Assembly (NCBI RefSeq): GCF_019400745.1
Contig: NZ_WJIB01000018.1
Coordinates: 60,814 to 124,813, forward strand
DNA length: 64,000 nt
Direction: 5' to 3'
Source of the DNA: Cohnella sp. CFH 77786
GTDB lineage: Bacteria > Bacillota > Bacilli > Paenibacillales > Paenibacillaceae
Shown: positions 17,165 to 25,615 of the stretch, piece by piece
How the letters are laid out: each line of letters begins with the position of its first letter
Position numbering within the stretch: position 1 is the stretch's first letter
The notes under the pieces: generated by a model
Seen by the model: only the letters and a program-made list of their open reading frames with translations
Databases searched by the model: none
Told to the model about the DNA's origin: nothing
Translations under genes and position numbers: made by a program

Positions 17165-17999
17165 CGAGAGAAGACCTGCGGGCAGCCGGATTTGGCACGC
17201 CGCCGTCGCCGCGGCCGTTCTCGTTTTCCTGCTGCTGCCCCTGTTGGTCACGTTCCTGTTCTCGATCAGCACGGAATGGGAAGACACGATTCTGCCGCAG
17301 GGCTATACGTTCGATTCGTACATCCGTTTGTTCGGCGACGAGCGGTTTCTATACGCCCTCGGCCGTTCCTTCCTGGTGGCGTCGATGACCGTCGCCTTTT
17401 CGCTCCTGATCATGGTCCCAACCGTTTTCGTCGTCGCGCTGTATGTGCCCCGGTTGGAGAAATGGCTGCAGACGGTCGTGCTGGTTCCCTTCGCGCTGCC
17501 CGGCGTCGTGGCCGCGGTGGGGCTGATCAAGCTGTACTCTGCGCCGCCCTTCGCCATCTCGGGCACGATCTGGATCCTGATCGGCGCTTATTTCATCCTC
17601 GTGCTGCCGTATGTCTACCAGAGCACGAGAAATTCGCTGCGGGCCGTTAACGCGGCCGAGCTGATGGAGGCGGCGGAGGTGCTGGGGGCGAGCAAAACCG
17701 CAGCGTTCATCCGGGTTATCCTGCCTAACATCATGCCGGGAGTCATCGTCGCCAGTCTGCTCTCCTTTTCCATCGTGTTCGGAGAGTTCGTGCTGGCCAA
17801 CATGCTCGTCGGAGGCAGCTTCGAAGTCGTTCAAGTGTACCTGTACCACATGATGGGCGTCGACGGCCGGCTCTCCAGCGCCACGATCGTGACTTTTTTC
17901 GCGCTCGTTCTGGTCCTGTACGCCTTCGTGCTCAAAATCGGCAATCGCAAGCCGCGGGCGGGAACGCCGTCCGTTCAAGGGAAGGAGGAAACGGTTTGA
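17151..17999 (+). CDS. ABC importer permease 2
   Basis: 282 residues; ATG at 17151 with GAGGAGGGGG upstream, overlapping the first permease gene. It has six predicted helices and an EAA-type loop ELMEAAEVLGASKTAAFIRV near residue 170 that should contact the ATPase. It forms a heterodimer with permease 1 in the same importer. The gene ends with a GGAGG site for the ATPase. Confidence 0.88.
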   Translation: MTPVNERRPAGSRIWHAAVAAAVLVFLLLPLLVTFLFSISTEWEDTILPQGYTFDSYIRLFGDERFLYALGRSFLVASMTVAFSLLIMVPTVFVVALYVPRLEKWLQTVVLVPFALPGVVAAVGLIKLYSAPPFAISGTIWILIGAYFILVLPYVYQSTRNSLRAVNAAELMEAAEVLGASKTAAFIRVILPNIMPGVIVASLLSFSIVFGEFVLANMLVGGSFEVVQVYLYHMMGVDGRLSSATIVTFFALVLVLYAFVLKIGNRKPRAGTPSVQGKEETV

Positions 18000-19027
18000 G
18001 CTTCGTCCGCATTCAAGGCGTCTCCAAAAGCTATAATCATACCCGGGTATTGAACAACGTGTCCCTGTCGATCGAAGAAGGCGAATTCATCACGCTGCTC
18101 GGACCGAGCGGATGCGGCAAAAGCACGCTCCTGCGGGCGATAGCCGGCTTGAATCCGATCGATGAAGGCAAGATCGAAGTCGGCGGCAAGGACATCACGC
18201 ATATGCCTCCCAAGAAACGCAACGTAGGCATGGTCTTTCAATCGTATGCGCTATTTCCTAATATGACCGTATTTGATAATATTGCATTTGGATTGAAAAT
18301 GGAGGGTTTGCGGAAGGACGGCATTAGGCCGTTGGTCGAGGAGATGCTGAACCTCATCGACCTGAAGGGCAAGGAAGACCGCTACCCGAGCCAGCTGTCC
18401 GGCGGACAGCAGCAGCGGGTGGCGCTCGCCCGTTCGCTCGTCAAGAAGCCGACGGTTCTGTTGCTCGATGAGCCCCTTAGCGCGCTGGACGCGAAAATCC
18501 GTCGTACGCTGCGCGGCGAAATCCGGCACATTCAGCGGCGGCTGGGCATGACCACGATCTTCGTCACGCATGACCAGGAGGAAGCGCTGACGGTATCCGA
18601 CCGCATTTTCGTCATGAAGCAGGGGGAAATCGAGCAAGCGGGCACTCCGAACGAAATCTACACGTCGCCGGCCAGCGAGTACGTCGCCCGGTTCATCGGC
18701 AACTACAACGTCTGGAGCCGCAGCCAGCTGCAAGGTCGTCCGATCCGCGGCATTCCCGACCAGGGCAATATGTTTGCCGTCCGGCCGGAGGCGATCCGCA
18801 TGGCCGTATCCGGGGCGGAGGATGAGGCGAACGAAATCACGGCCGAGGGTACGGTATCCATCGTTTCCGTTCTGGGCAACGTGCTGCGGTTCGAAGTGGA
18901 CGTGACCGGGCTTCCGGTCACCGTGGATATGCTGAGCGGGCAATCGATCGACCATTTGCGCGCCGGAACCGCCGTACGTCTGTCCATTCCCCGCGGGGAG
19001 TGGAAAAGCATTCAACCCTCATCTTAA
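17996..19027 (+). CDS. ABC importer ATPase (PotA/FbpC type)
   Basis: 343 residues. The start is TTG at 17996, overlapping the stop of permease 2, with GGAGGAAACGG upstream. Walker A GPSGCGKST, Q-loop VFQSYALFPN, signature LSGGQQQR, Walker B VLLLDEPLSALD and H-loop VTHD are intact. A C-terminal TOBE-like regulatory domain begins near residue 250. A short stretch at about 18236-18305 is strikingly AT-rich compared with the rest of the gene, while still coding for the conserved post-Q-loop segment. Confidence 0.9.
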   Translation: MSFVRIQGVSKSYNHTRVLNNVSLSIEEGEFITLLGPSGCGKSTLLRAIAGLNPIDEGKIEVGGKDITHMPPKKRNVGMVFQSYALFPNMTVFDNIAFGLKMEGLRKDGIRPLVEEMLNLIDLKGKEDRYPSQLSGGQQQRVALARSLVKKPTVLLLDEPLSALDAKIRRTLRGEIRHIQRRLGMTTIFVTHDQEEALTVSDRIFVMKQGEIEQAGTPNEIYTSPASEYVARFIGNYNVWSRSQLQGRPIRGIPDQGNMFAVRPEAIRMAVSGAEDEANEITAEGTVSIVSVLGNVLRFEVDVTGLPVTVDMLSGQSIDHLRAGTAVRLSIPRGEWKSIQPSS

Positions 19028-19041
19028 GGAGCTCCTGACCG

Positions 19042-19827
19042 ATGTCCTTGTCATTCGAGAAACGGAAGCGGAGAATCCTGGAGCGCCTGAGCATGGAAGG
19101 ACGGGTAGAGGTCCCCGTTCTCGCGGAGGAATTCGGGGTATCGACCGAGACGATCCGGCGGGACTTGGAGCGGCTGGACGGCGAAGGCCGGTTGAAGAAA
19201 GTGTACGGAGGCGCCGTGCGGGTCCGCGCGGACTCGCTGGAGCTTCCGTTCGACGAGAAACGGCTGCTCCATGCCGACGAGAAAGCGGCCATCGGGAAAT
19301 TCGCGGCGTCCATGGTGAAGGAAGGCGATACCGTGATGCTCGGCAACGGCACGACGACGCTGGAAGTCATCCGGCACTTGACCGGGCGTTCGAACGTCAC
19401 GATCATTACCCATTCGACGCCGGCGCTGTTGCTGGCGTTGGAGGCTTTCCCGGGCAAAGTCATCTTCGTCGGCGGGGAAGTGAACAAACGGCAGCAATCG
19501 ACGGAAGGTCCTCTCGCGGAGTTGGTTCTGAGCCGATTGCGGGTGAACAAGGCGTTCATTTCCGCGGGAGGCGTCTCGCTGACGGACGGCATTACGGACT
19601 ACGAGCTGTCGGAGGCGAATATTTCCCGGAAAATGATGGAGCGTGCCGACGAAACGGTTTTTTTGGCGGATTCCTCGAAATTCGGCAACTCGACGTTCGC
19701 CAGCGTCTGTTCCCTGGACGACGTCTATACGATGGTGACGGACGCGGGCCTTGACGACGCGTGGAGACGGGAGATGGCCGAGCAAAACATCCGGTTATGG
19801 ATCGCGGAAGGAGAGGAATCGCGGTGA
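19042..19827 (+). CDS. DeoR-family transcriptional regulator
   Basis: 261 residues; ATG at 19042 with AAGGAG upstream. The N-terminal helix-turn-helix (RILERLSMEGRVEVPVLAEEFGVSTETIRRDLERL) matches the DeoR/GlpR type, and the C-terminal 180 residues form the ISOCOT-like sugar-phosphate sensing domain with GNGTTTLEV and SAGGVSLTDGITDYE. DeoR regulators respond to phosphorylated intermediates. Lying within the importer operon, it likely represses this operon until the imported compound, or a phosphorylated product of it, appears. Confidence 0.9.
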   Translation: MSLSFEKRKRRILERLSMEGRVEVPVLAEEFGVSTETIRRDLERLDGEGRLKKVYGGAVRVRADSLELPFDEKRLLHADEKAAIGKFAASMVKEGDTVMLGNGTTTLEVIRHLTGRSNVTIITHSTPALLLALEAFPGKVIFVGGEVNKRQQSTEGPLAELVLSRLRVNKAFISAGGVSLTDGITDYELSEANISRKMMERADETVFLADSSKFGNSTFASVCSLDDVYTMVTDAGLDDAWRREMAEQNIRLWIAEGEESR

Positions 19828-20834
19828 AGGTCGATTTTCATTTCCATCTGGAGGAGGGGCCGTATTCCTTCGGATGGCTGCAGCGGACGGCGCTGGCGCT
19901 CGAGAAAGCGCCGGATGAAGCCCCGAATCCCTATGAGAGCCATACGCTTTCCTGGATGGAGGAGCAGACGAAACGTCTGCAAACCCGCTTGGCGGAAGGT
20001 TGTTTCTCCGACCGGTGGATGGAGCGTTACATGCGGGAGGGGCGCAAACGGGGCATCGAGCGGTTCGGTATCGTCGATCACCTCTATCGTTTCGAAGAAT
20101 TCCGCGAATACTACGACAAATACATCACCACGGACGACAGCCCATTGGGCCGTCTGCAGCGTTATTGGCTCGACCGGGTCCAGATCGGCTCGATCGAGTT
20201 ATATTTGACGGCGGTTCGGAGGTTGCAGCAGAAAGGCTATCCGGTTTCCGTCGGCGTGGAGGCCGATTTCTTCCCGGGCGGAGAGGCGGAGCTCAAGGCG
20301 TTGCTTAGCCGTTACGAGTTGGACTACGTAATCGGAAGCGTGCATTTCGTGGACGGATGGGGCTTCGATAACCCGGAGGTCCAGCATATATTCGAACAGA
20401 GAGACCTGCTGGAGCTGTACCGCCGCGGTTTCGAGCATGTGAAACAGGCGGCCCGATCCGGCATTTTCGATATGATCGCCCATTTGGACAATTTGAAGGT
20501 ATTCAATTACCGGCCGGACGAAAAGCTGATGATGGACTTGTACGACGATGTCGCGGCGGCGCTCCGGGCGGCGGACGTGGCGTCCGAAATTAATACGGGC
20601 CTGGCGTACCGGTACCCGGTCAAGGAAATGTGCCCCAGTCCGTCCTTGCTGGCCAGGCTGTATGCGCACAATGTCCCGATCACGCTAAGCTCGGATTCCC
20701 ATTTTCCGGACGACATCGGCACGATGCTGGACGAAGCCGCCAGGCTGGCCTGGAATACGGGCTACCGGGAAATCGTCTATTTCGAGAAACGGCGGAGAAT
20801 CAGCGTCCCTTTGGCAATGCAGGAAGAGGCGTAG
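19824..20834 (+). CDS. PHP-domain phosphoesterase (HisJ-like)
   Basis: 336 residues; GTG at 19824, with AAGGAGAGG seven bases upstream, overlaps the DeoR stop. The metal-binding motifs of the PHP family are visible in order: DFHFH (HxH) at the N-terminus, GVEADFF, GSVHFVDGW, MIAHLDN and SSDSHFPDD near the C-terminus. The family hydrolyses phosphomonoesters such as histidinol phosphate or releases phosphate from other small molecules. It is longer than typical histidinol phosphatase (about 270), with an extra region after the first motif. The importer context suggests catabolism of the transported substrate, not histidine synthesis. Confidence 0.85.
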   Translation: MKVDFHFHLEEGPYSFGWLQRTALALEKAPDEAPNPYESHTLSWMEEQTKRLQTRLAEGCFSDRWMERYMREGRKRGIERFGIVDHLYRFEEFREYYDKYITTDDSPLGRLQRYWLDRVQIGSIELYLTAVRRLQQKGYPVSVGVEADFFPGGEAELKALLSRYELDYVIGSVHFVDGWGFDNPEVQHIFEQRDLLELYRRGFEHVKQAARSGIFDMIAHLDNLKVFNYRPDEKLMMDLYDDVAAALRAADVASEINTGLAYRYPVKEMCPSPSLLARLYAHNVPITLSSDSHFPDDIGTMLDEAARLAWNTGYREIVYFEKRRRISVPLAMQEEA

Positions 20835-20853
20835 AGAGGGAGGGTTCTAGAGG

Positions 20854-21612
20854 ATGGCCAATCCCGCTATATGGCAAATCAGTCATTGGGAATTGACCCT
20901 GCGCATCCTGTTCGCGCTCGTGGTCGGAGGTTTGATCGGCCTGGAGCGGGAATTCGGACATCACTCGGCCGGGTTCCGCACGCACATTCTCGTCTGCCTC
21001 GGGTCGGCGCTCGTCATGCTGCTGTCCATCTACGGCTTCAGCTCGTTCATGAACGAGCCGAACGTCCGCTCGGATCCCGCGAGGCTGGCGGCGCAAGTCA
21101 TCAGCGGCATCGGATTTCTGGGGGCGGGTACGATCCTCCGGACAGGCAACTCGATCTCGGGCCTGACGACGGCGGCGTCGCTATGGGTCGTCGCGGCGCT
21201 CGGCCTCGCGGTCGGGGCCGGCTTCTATTACGGCGCGCTGCTCACGGCCTTCCTGTCGCTCGTGTGTCTATTCGTCCTGAATAAGCTCGAGAAGGTGTTC
21301 AACAGCAAAAGGAGAATGGCCGATTTGACCCTTACGCTCAAGGAGTCCAGCGGGAGCGTCCAATCGGTGATGGAGAAGGTCGGCCCGGTCGGGGCGACGA
21401 TCACGAATCTGTCGGCCGGGACGGATCCGAACGGGAAGGAAGAACCGGCCATTCAGCTTCACCTCCGGTTGAAAAACACGGTGCTGGAGAGAAACCTCGG
21501 CATCCTGGATGAACTGCGCGGGATTCCGGGCGTGATCCGGGTCACGTTCCGGCTGTCGGACGGGAAGGGCCGGAGCCTCGTCCCGGACGATCCGATGTCC
21601 GGGGACGTTTGA
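20854..21612 (+). CDS. MgtC/SapB family membrane protein
   Basis: 252 residues; ATG at 20854, GAGAGGGAGGG upstream. The N-terminal membrane half carries the family signature LVVGGLIGLEREFGHHSAGFRTHILVCLGSAL and a GIGFLGAGTIL block; the C-terminal half is a soluble ACT-like domain (about residues 150-245). MgtC proteins are linked to growth in low magnesium or modulate other membrane systems. It is 19 bases after the PHP gene and may be read through from it, but a functional link is not evident. It ends at a strong hairpin. Confidence 0.9.
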   Translation: MANPAIWQISHWELTLRILFALVVGGLIGLEREFGHHSAGFRTHILVCLGSALVMLLSIYGFSSFMNEPNVRSDPARLAAQVISGIGFLGAGTILRTGNSISGLTTAASLWVVAALGLAVGAGFYYGALLTAFLSLVCLFVLNKLEKVFNSKRRMADLTLTLKESSGSVQSVMEKVGPVGATITNLSAGTDPNGKEEPAIQLHLRLKNTVLERNLGILDELRGIPGVIRVTFRLSDGKGRSLVPDDPMSGDV

Positions 21613-21638
21613 GACGGCGGATCTCCAGTACAGGGAAC

Positions 21639-21678
21639 AACGGCCGATTCTTCGCTTCATGCGAGAGAATCGGCCGTT
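21639..21678. terminator. Hairpin between convergent genes
   Basis: AACGGCCGATTCT (21639-21651) pairs perfectly over 13 bp with AGAATCGGCCGTT (21666-21678). It lies between the stops of the MgtC gene and the minus-strand SBP gene. A clear T-run is missing on both sides, so efficiency is uncertain. Confidence 0.65.
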
Positions 21679-21682
21679 ATGC

Positions 21683-23128
21683 TTACCCTCCGGTCGTCGT
21701 TGTCGTGGTGGTCGCGGAGGTCGAGGCCGACGGTTCGGCGCCTTTGGTTTCCTCCTGCTTCTTCTTCGCCAGCAGCAAGGCTTCCTGGGCTTTGGTCTCG
21801 AGGCTGCCCAGCGCCTCCTCCAGGGACTTCTTGTCGTCAACGACCGGCTGCAGCTCCTGCTGGGCCATTCCTTGCAACTGCATCATGAATTCACGGGGCA
21901 GCTTCTCGTAATTCTTGTACATAGCCGGCTGAACCGGTTTTAACTTATAGAAGGCTTCGTAATGATGCCCTTCCTTGTCCGACAAATATTTCGTCCGCAC
22001 GGACATGCTTCCTTGCTGCCGCTTGGAGGTTACGCGGGCGTACTCGTCGCTCAGCACGTAGGATAAGAACGTCCATGCGGCATCGGTTTGAGCCGATTTG
22101 GCGGAGATCGCGAAAATGTTGTAGAAAGACATATTCGGGCTGACTTCCGGATTCGCCGGGTCGACCGGCATCGTCACGATGTCCCAATTCTTGATCGCCT
22201 TGTCTTTGACGGCGGTCTGGGCTTGTTTGATCTGATCCATCAAATAAGTGCCATCCATCGACATGGCGGCCTTGCCGCTAATAAACGGATCCTGCAGCAG
22301 AAAATCTTCATATTGCATAGGAGCGTTCATGCCGCGATTCGGATCTTCGGTATAGAGCGAACCCGATTTCAGTGCGGTTAACGCCGTGCCGAACGCCTTC
22401 CGCCAAGCGTCCGTGTTAAGGGTGACCTTCGTGGCGCCGGAGTCTACGATGTTCAGGTTCTGCGTCACTCCGATCATGTTGCCAAGCTGGTAGATGTCCG
22501 TTCCGCTATACCCCATTTTCAAACCGTATACCCGATCTTCCTTCGAGCCTTCGGTAGGGAACATGGCCGCCAATCGGAATAGCTCTTCCCAGCTCATCTG
22601 ATCCTTGGGCAGCTCGACTCCGTGTTTGTTGAACAGGTCTTTGTTGTAATAGATCACCTGGCTGTAGAAGCTGGGGACGAGGCCGTACAGCTTGCCGCCG
22701 CTCAAGTCCTTGAGGTAATCGATCATGCCGGGCAACAGGCCCGCCTTGTCGAAGCTTTTCTCCTCGGTACGGGTTTCCAGCTCCAGCAGTTTTCCTTCTT
22801 CCGCCATTTTTGTATACTGTTCCGGAGAGAGCATGAGGATGTCCGGCTTCTGCTCGTCGATGAACTTGAGCATGGCCGCGTTCATGTCTTTGCCTTCTTC
22901 GTACTTCACGCTCTGCGTATTCACGACTTCGATCTCCACCTCCGGATGGAGGGCCGAGAACAGCATGCCGTATTGGTCGAAGAAGGACCTCTCGTCATAG
23001 AACATCACCTTCAGGCTAACCGGTTCCGAGCTCTTGTCCGCGTTGCCGGCTCCCATGCTGCATCCGGCGAGCAAACTCGCCGCCAGCGCGATCGGGAGGA
23101 CGTTGCGGGTCCAACGCTTCCGATTCAA
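21683..23128 (-). CDS. Sugar-type ABC substrate-binding lipoprotein
   Basis: 481 residues. The start is TTG at 23128, with AGAAGGAG upstream. It has a lipoprotein signal ending LLAGC (Cys about 22), then a family 1 extracellular solute-binding fold: VMFYDERSFFDQYGMLFSALHPEVEIEVV, VIYYNKDLFNKHGVELP, and the central AAMSMDGTYLMDQI. The C-terminal tail is low-complexity Lys/Glu then Ser/Thr (a run of Thr at the end), which is unusual. No permeases or ATPase are adjacent, so it must share an importer encoded elsewhere or have a sensing role. It diverges from a WYL regulator. Confidence 0.87.
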   Translation of the reverse strand: MNRKRWTRNVLPIALAASLLAGCSMGAGNADKSSEPVSLKVMFYDERSFFDQYGMLFSALHPEVEIEVVNTQSVKYEEGKDMNAAMLKFIDEQKPDILMLSPEQYTKMAEEGKLLELETRTEEKSFDKAGLLPGMIDYLKDLSGGKLYGLVPSFYSQVIYYNKDLFNKHGVELPKDQMSWEELFRLAAMFPTEGSKEDRVYGLKMGYSGTDIYQLGNMIGVTQNLNIVDSGATKVTLNTDAWRKAFGTALTALKSGSLYTEDPNRGMNAPMQYEDFLLQDPFISGKAAMSMDGTYLMDQIKQAQTAVKDKAIKNWDIVTMPVDPANPEVSPNMSFYNIFAISAKSAQTDAAWTFLSYVLSDEYARVTSKRQQGSMSVRTKYLSDKEGHHYEAFYKLKPVQPAMYKNYEKLPREFMMQLQGMAQQELQPVVDDKKSLEEALGSLETKAQEALLLAKKKQEETKGAEPSASTSATTTTTTTGG

Positions 23129-23262
23129 ATTCCCACTCCTTCTCTATGTCTTGGTCATTGGCGACCAGATTCATTATCTTTTATTATTCGGGCGGTGCCT
23201 AGTAATTTTAGGGAAATTTATAGAAACTTAAGGAATTTTTAAGAGGCGGGTGACCGGAACCG

Positions 23263-24243
23263 ATGTCCAAAGCCGACAACATGCTGCAGGTTCTGTGGCT
23301 GCTGAAAACGAGGCGGCGCATGACGGCTAGGGAAATCGCCGAAGCGCTCGAAATCCACGTCCGCACCGTGTACCGCTATATCGACAGTCTGTGCGCCAGC
23401 GGCGTGCCGATCGAAGCGGAAGCGGGGCATGACGGCGGATACCGGCTTCCCGACCATTTTCGGAACGTCCCGCTTTTCTTCGATATGGAGGAGCAGAAGG
23501 CGCTCGCCCACGCGGCCCTGTTCGCCAAGGAAGCCGGGTATCCGTACGGCGACGCGCTGAACCGGGCCGTCACGAAGCTGCAGCGGTACGCCAATGAAGA
23601 GCAGTGGGACGAAGTCAACCGGCACCTGTCCGGCTTCGAAGTCGTGCACGCCCCTGCCGATCCGAGGCAGGAGCCGTTCCTGCGGATGCTGGAGCAGGCA
23701 GTGGCGGACGGGCGGACGGTGGTCATGGAGTACCAGACCGGACGAGATCAAACGGCCGTAAACAGAGAATTGGATCCGTACGGACTCGTGCATTGGAAGG
23801 GCAAATGGTACACGGTGGGGTATTGCCATGTGCGCGGGGAAATGAGGAGCTTCCGCGTCGATCGGATCCGCGCCTTGTCGCCTGCGGAAGCGGGATTCAC
23901 GAGACCGGCGGACTTCTCCGCGCGCCGGTTCCTGCTGCAGAATTTGCTTCCGGATCCCGAGAAACCGGAGGCGCTCGTGGACGTCGTCATTCGCGGCCGG
24001 AGGGAAGCCTTGAACGACTTGTGCGATCACTGGCTGTTCGGACACGGGCTGCTGGAGCGGACCGGTGACGAGGAGGCCCGATTCCGCCTGCAGGAGCAGA
24101 CGGTCAAGGTCATGGTTCCGTACTTCCTGCTGCCCTATGGCAGGGCGATCCGGGTCGAGGAGCCGCCCTTGCTGCAGGAGCGAATGGCCGAAGTGGCGGA
24201 GAGCTTGGCGGAACATTACCGAACATCGGCGAATCCGCGATAG
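23263..24243 (+). CDS. HTH-WYL domain transcriptional regulator (YafY type)
   Basis: 326 residues, ATG at 23263. The N-terminal helix-turn-helix (RRRMTAREIAEALEIHVRTVYRYIDSL) is followed by a middle linker and a WYL domain (residues about 140-215; VMEYQTGRDQT, HWKGKWYTVGYCHVRGEMRSFRVDRI), with a WYL C-terminal extension to the end. WYL domains sense nucleotides, nucleic acid or other ligands. The gene diverges from the orphan SBP gene across a 134-bp AT-rich intergenic region, so it may regulate it. The ribosome-binding site is weak. Confidence 0.88.
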   Translation: MSKADNMLQVLWLLKTRRRMTAREIAEALEIHVRTVYRYIDSLCASGVPIEAEAGHDGGYRLPDHFRNVPLFFDMEEQKALAHAALFAKEAGYPYGDALNRAVTKLQRYANEEQWDEVNRHLSGFEVVHAPADPRQEPFLRMLEQAVADGRTVVMEYQTGRDQTAVNRELDPYGLVHWKGKWYTVGYCHVRGEMRSFRVDRIRALSPAEAGFTRPADFSARRFLLQNLLPDPEKPEALVDVVIRGRREALNDLCDHWLFGHGLLERTGDEEARFRLQEQTVKVMVPYFLLPYGRAIRVEEPPLLQERMAEVAESLAEHYRTSANPR

Positions 24244-24323
24244 AGTCGGGCTTGCCCGAATGAAACCACTTTCGGTTTCGTGCGTATGCAACGAGGGAAA
24301 GATGAATCCGAGGAGGTAGGGTA

Positions 24324-24668
24324 ATGATGAATTGTCCGGTATGCGACGACACCCGGATGAGAGAGGTCGAGAAAAACGGGATCCTGATCGATGTCTGCCC
24401 GTCCTGCAAAGGCGTATGGCTGGACCGCGGCGAGCTGGAGAAGCTCATGTCGGACGTCCGGGAAATCCGGCAGGAGTACAACGAATGGTATTACGGCGAC
24501 TCGAACCGTCACGGCCAGCCGCAGAGAGCGCCGCAGTCGCCTCCGCCGTACCCGCAGCAAACCCACCAGTCCCACCAGCCTTACTACGGAAGCCATCCGC
24601 AAGGACACCCGAAATACCATAAAAAGAAGAAAAGCGTGCTCGACGTATTCGGGGACTTGTTCGATTAA
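24324..24668 (+). CDS. Small zinc-ribbon protein (zf-TFIIB family)
   Basis: 114 residues with GAGGAGG upstream; two adjacent ATG codons (24324 and 24327). The N-terminal 45 residues contain the zinc ribbon CPVCDD...CPSCKGVWLDRGELEKL typical of the zf-TFIIB family. The rest is a Gln/Pro/His-rich flexible segment and a Lys-rich tail ending SVLDVFGDLFD. Members are widespread and uncharacterised. It is followed by a strong bidirectional terminator. Confidence 0.85.
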   Translation: MMNCPVCDDTRMREVEKNGILIDVCPSCKGVWLDRGELEKLMSDVREIRQEYNEWYYGDSNRHGQPQRAPQSPPPYPQQTHQSHQPYYGSHPQGHPKYHKKKKSVLDVFGDLFD

Positions 24669-24690
24669 GCGCGCGGACCGGGAGGAAATG

Positions 24691-24735
24691 AAAAATGGCT
24701 GTCGCCATCCATTGGAAGGCGACAGCCATTTTTCA
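24691..24735. terminator. Bidirectional intrinsic terminator
   Basis: AAAAATGGCTGTCGCC (24691-24706) pairs with GGCGACAGCCATTTTT (24718-24733), giving A/T tracts on both sides, between the convergent zinc-ribbon and NlpC/P60 genes. Confidence 0.9.
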
Positions 24736-24750
24736 TTTCCATCCACAAAG

Positions 24751-25254
24751 TCATCCGGCCTCGGAAGCGTCCGCTTCGGCGGCAACTTCCGGATCCGTGG
24801 CGACTTCCTGGTAGGTATCGGTATCCATCACGCGGCGGGCTCCCATGTAACGTTTCGCATAATACTCTGCAGACAGGGAGTCGATGGTTACTCCCCTGGT
24901 GACGGAGGCGTGGGCGAATTTGCCCTCCCCGACATAGATGCCTACGTGCGATACGCCGCTTCCGCTCGTGTTGAAGAATACCAGGTCGCCCGCGCGAAGG
25001 TCGTCGCGAGCCACTTTTTTGCCGCGGGCAAACTGCTCCTTCGAGCTCCGGGGAAGTTCGATTCCGAGTTTCTTGAACACGTATCCCGTAAAACCGGAAC
25101 AGTCGAATCCGCTCGTGGTCGTTCCGCCGTAGTCGTAGTCGACGCCCATCACCTTGGCGATGGTGTCGTCCAGTTTCGAATCCGCAAAAGCGCTTCCGAC
25201 TTGGAAAGCAAGCAAAAAAGCAAGAGAAAGCAGCAAAACAGAGACTTTACGCAA
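24751..25254 (-). CDS. NlpC/P60 cell-wall endopeptidase
   Basis: 167 residues from TTG at 25254 (AAGGGGA about nine bases upstream); this start gives a clean signal peptide (MRKVSVLLLSLAFLLAFQVG). The mature part is a single NlpC/P60 domain: catalytic Cys in FDCSGFTGYVF, His in VSHVGIYVG, and a third polar site in KFAHASVTRG. These enzymes cut gamma-D-Glu-diaminopimelate links in peptidoglycan. A c-di-AMP riboswitch lies directly upstream, consistent with the frequent coupling of this second messenger to wall hydrolases. The C-terminal tail is acidic. Confidence 0.9.
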   Translation of the reverse strand: MRKVSVLLLSLAFLLAFQVGSAFADSKLDDTIAKVMGVDYDYGGTTTSGFDCSGFTGYVFKKLGIELPRSSKEQFARGKKVARDDLRAGDLVFFNTSGSGVSHVGIYVGEGKFAHASVTRGVTIDSLSAEYYAKRYMGARRVMDTDTYQEVATDPEVAAEADASEAG

Positions 25255-25269
25255 AGCTGGGTGTCCCCT

Positions 25270-25390
25270 TCCGATGCCTACGAGGTTAGCTGGAGGGTTC
25301 GGTTGAAGGTTCCCTATGGCTCCTATATTGCGAAGCCAATTCACCCGATATGGTTCCCCCGTTTCCCGGTGCGCGGGAATTCGGCAATTT
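25270..25390 (-). promoter_or_regulatory. c-di-AMP (ydaO/yuaA) riboswitch
   Basis: Read on the minus strand the leader contains the family hallmarks: GGGGGAACCA, GGGTGAATTGGC, a CATAGGGAACCTTCAACCG segment, CGAACCC and the highly conserved CAGCTAACCTCG (25281-25292) followed by TAGGC. It ends just before the ribosome-binding site of the NlpC/P60 gene. Known members turn genes off when c-di-AMP is high. No separate T-run terminator is visible between aptamer and start, so control may act at translation. Confidence 0.88.
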
Positions 25391-25531
25391 TTGCACACAG
25401 CCCTACATATTCGCTTTTTGCGGCGGACTTCCTGCTCCTTTTGGATTAGAATTCCTTAATCTTTGCCTCCCGGAATGCCTTGCGGCCTCCTTCCGCAGGG
25501 TGATTTTCAAGGGCCCGATAAAACGCGCAAG

Positions 25532-25568
25532 CCCCGTCCACAGGCTCCGAACGAGCCTGCGAACGGGG
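25532..25568 (-). terminator. Candidate terminator of the membrane-protein operon
   Basis: CCCCGT-CCA-CAGGCTC-CGAAC-GAGCCTG-CGA-ACGGGG folds symmetrically downstream of the minus-strand gene ending at 25616; a GTTTTAT stretch follows on the minus strand after about 8 bases. Confidence 0.55.
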
Positions 25569-25615
25569 ATTCCCGGAGTGGATCATGTCGAAAAGGGCGA
25601 CCGGGACATGCGTCC

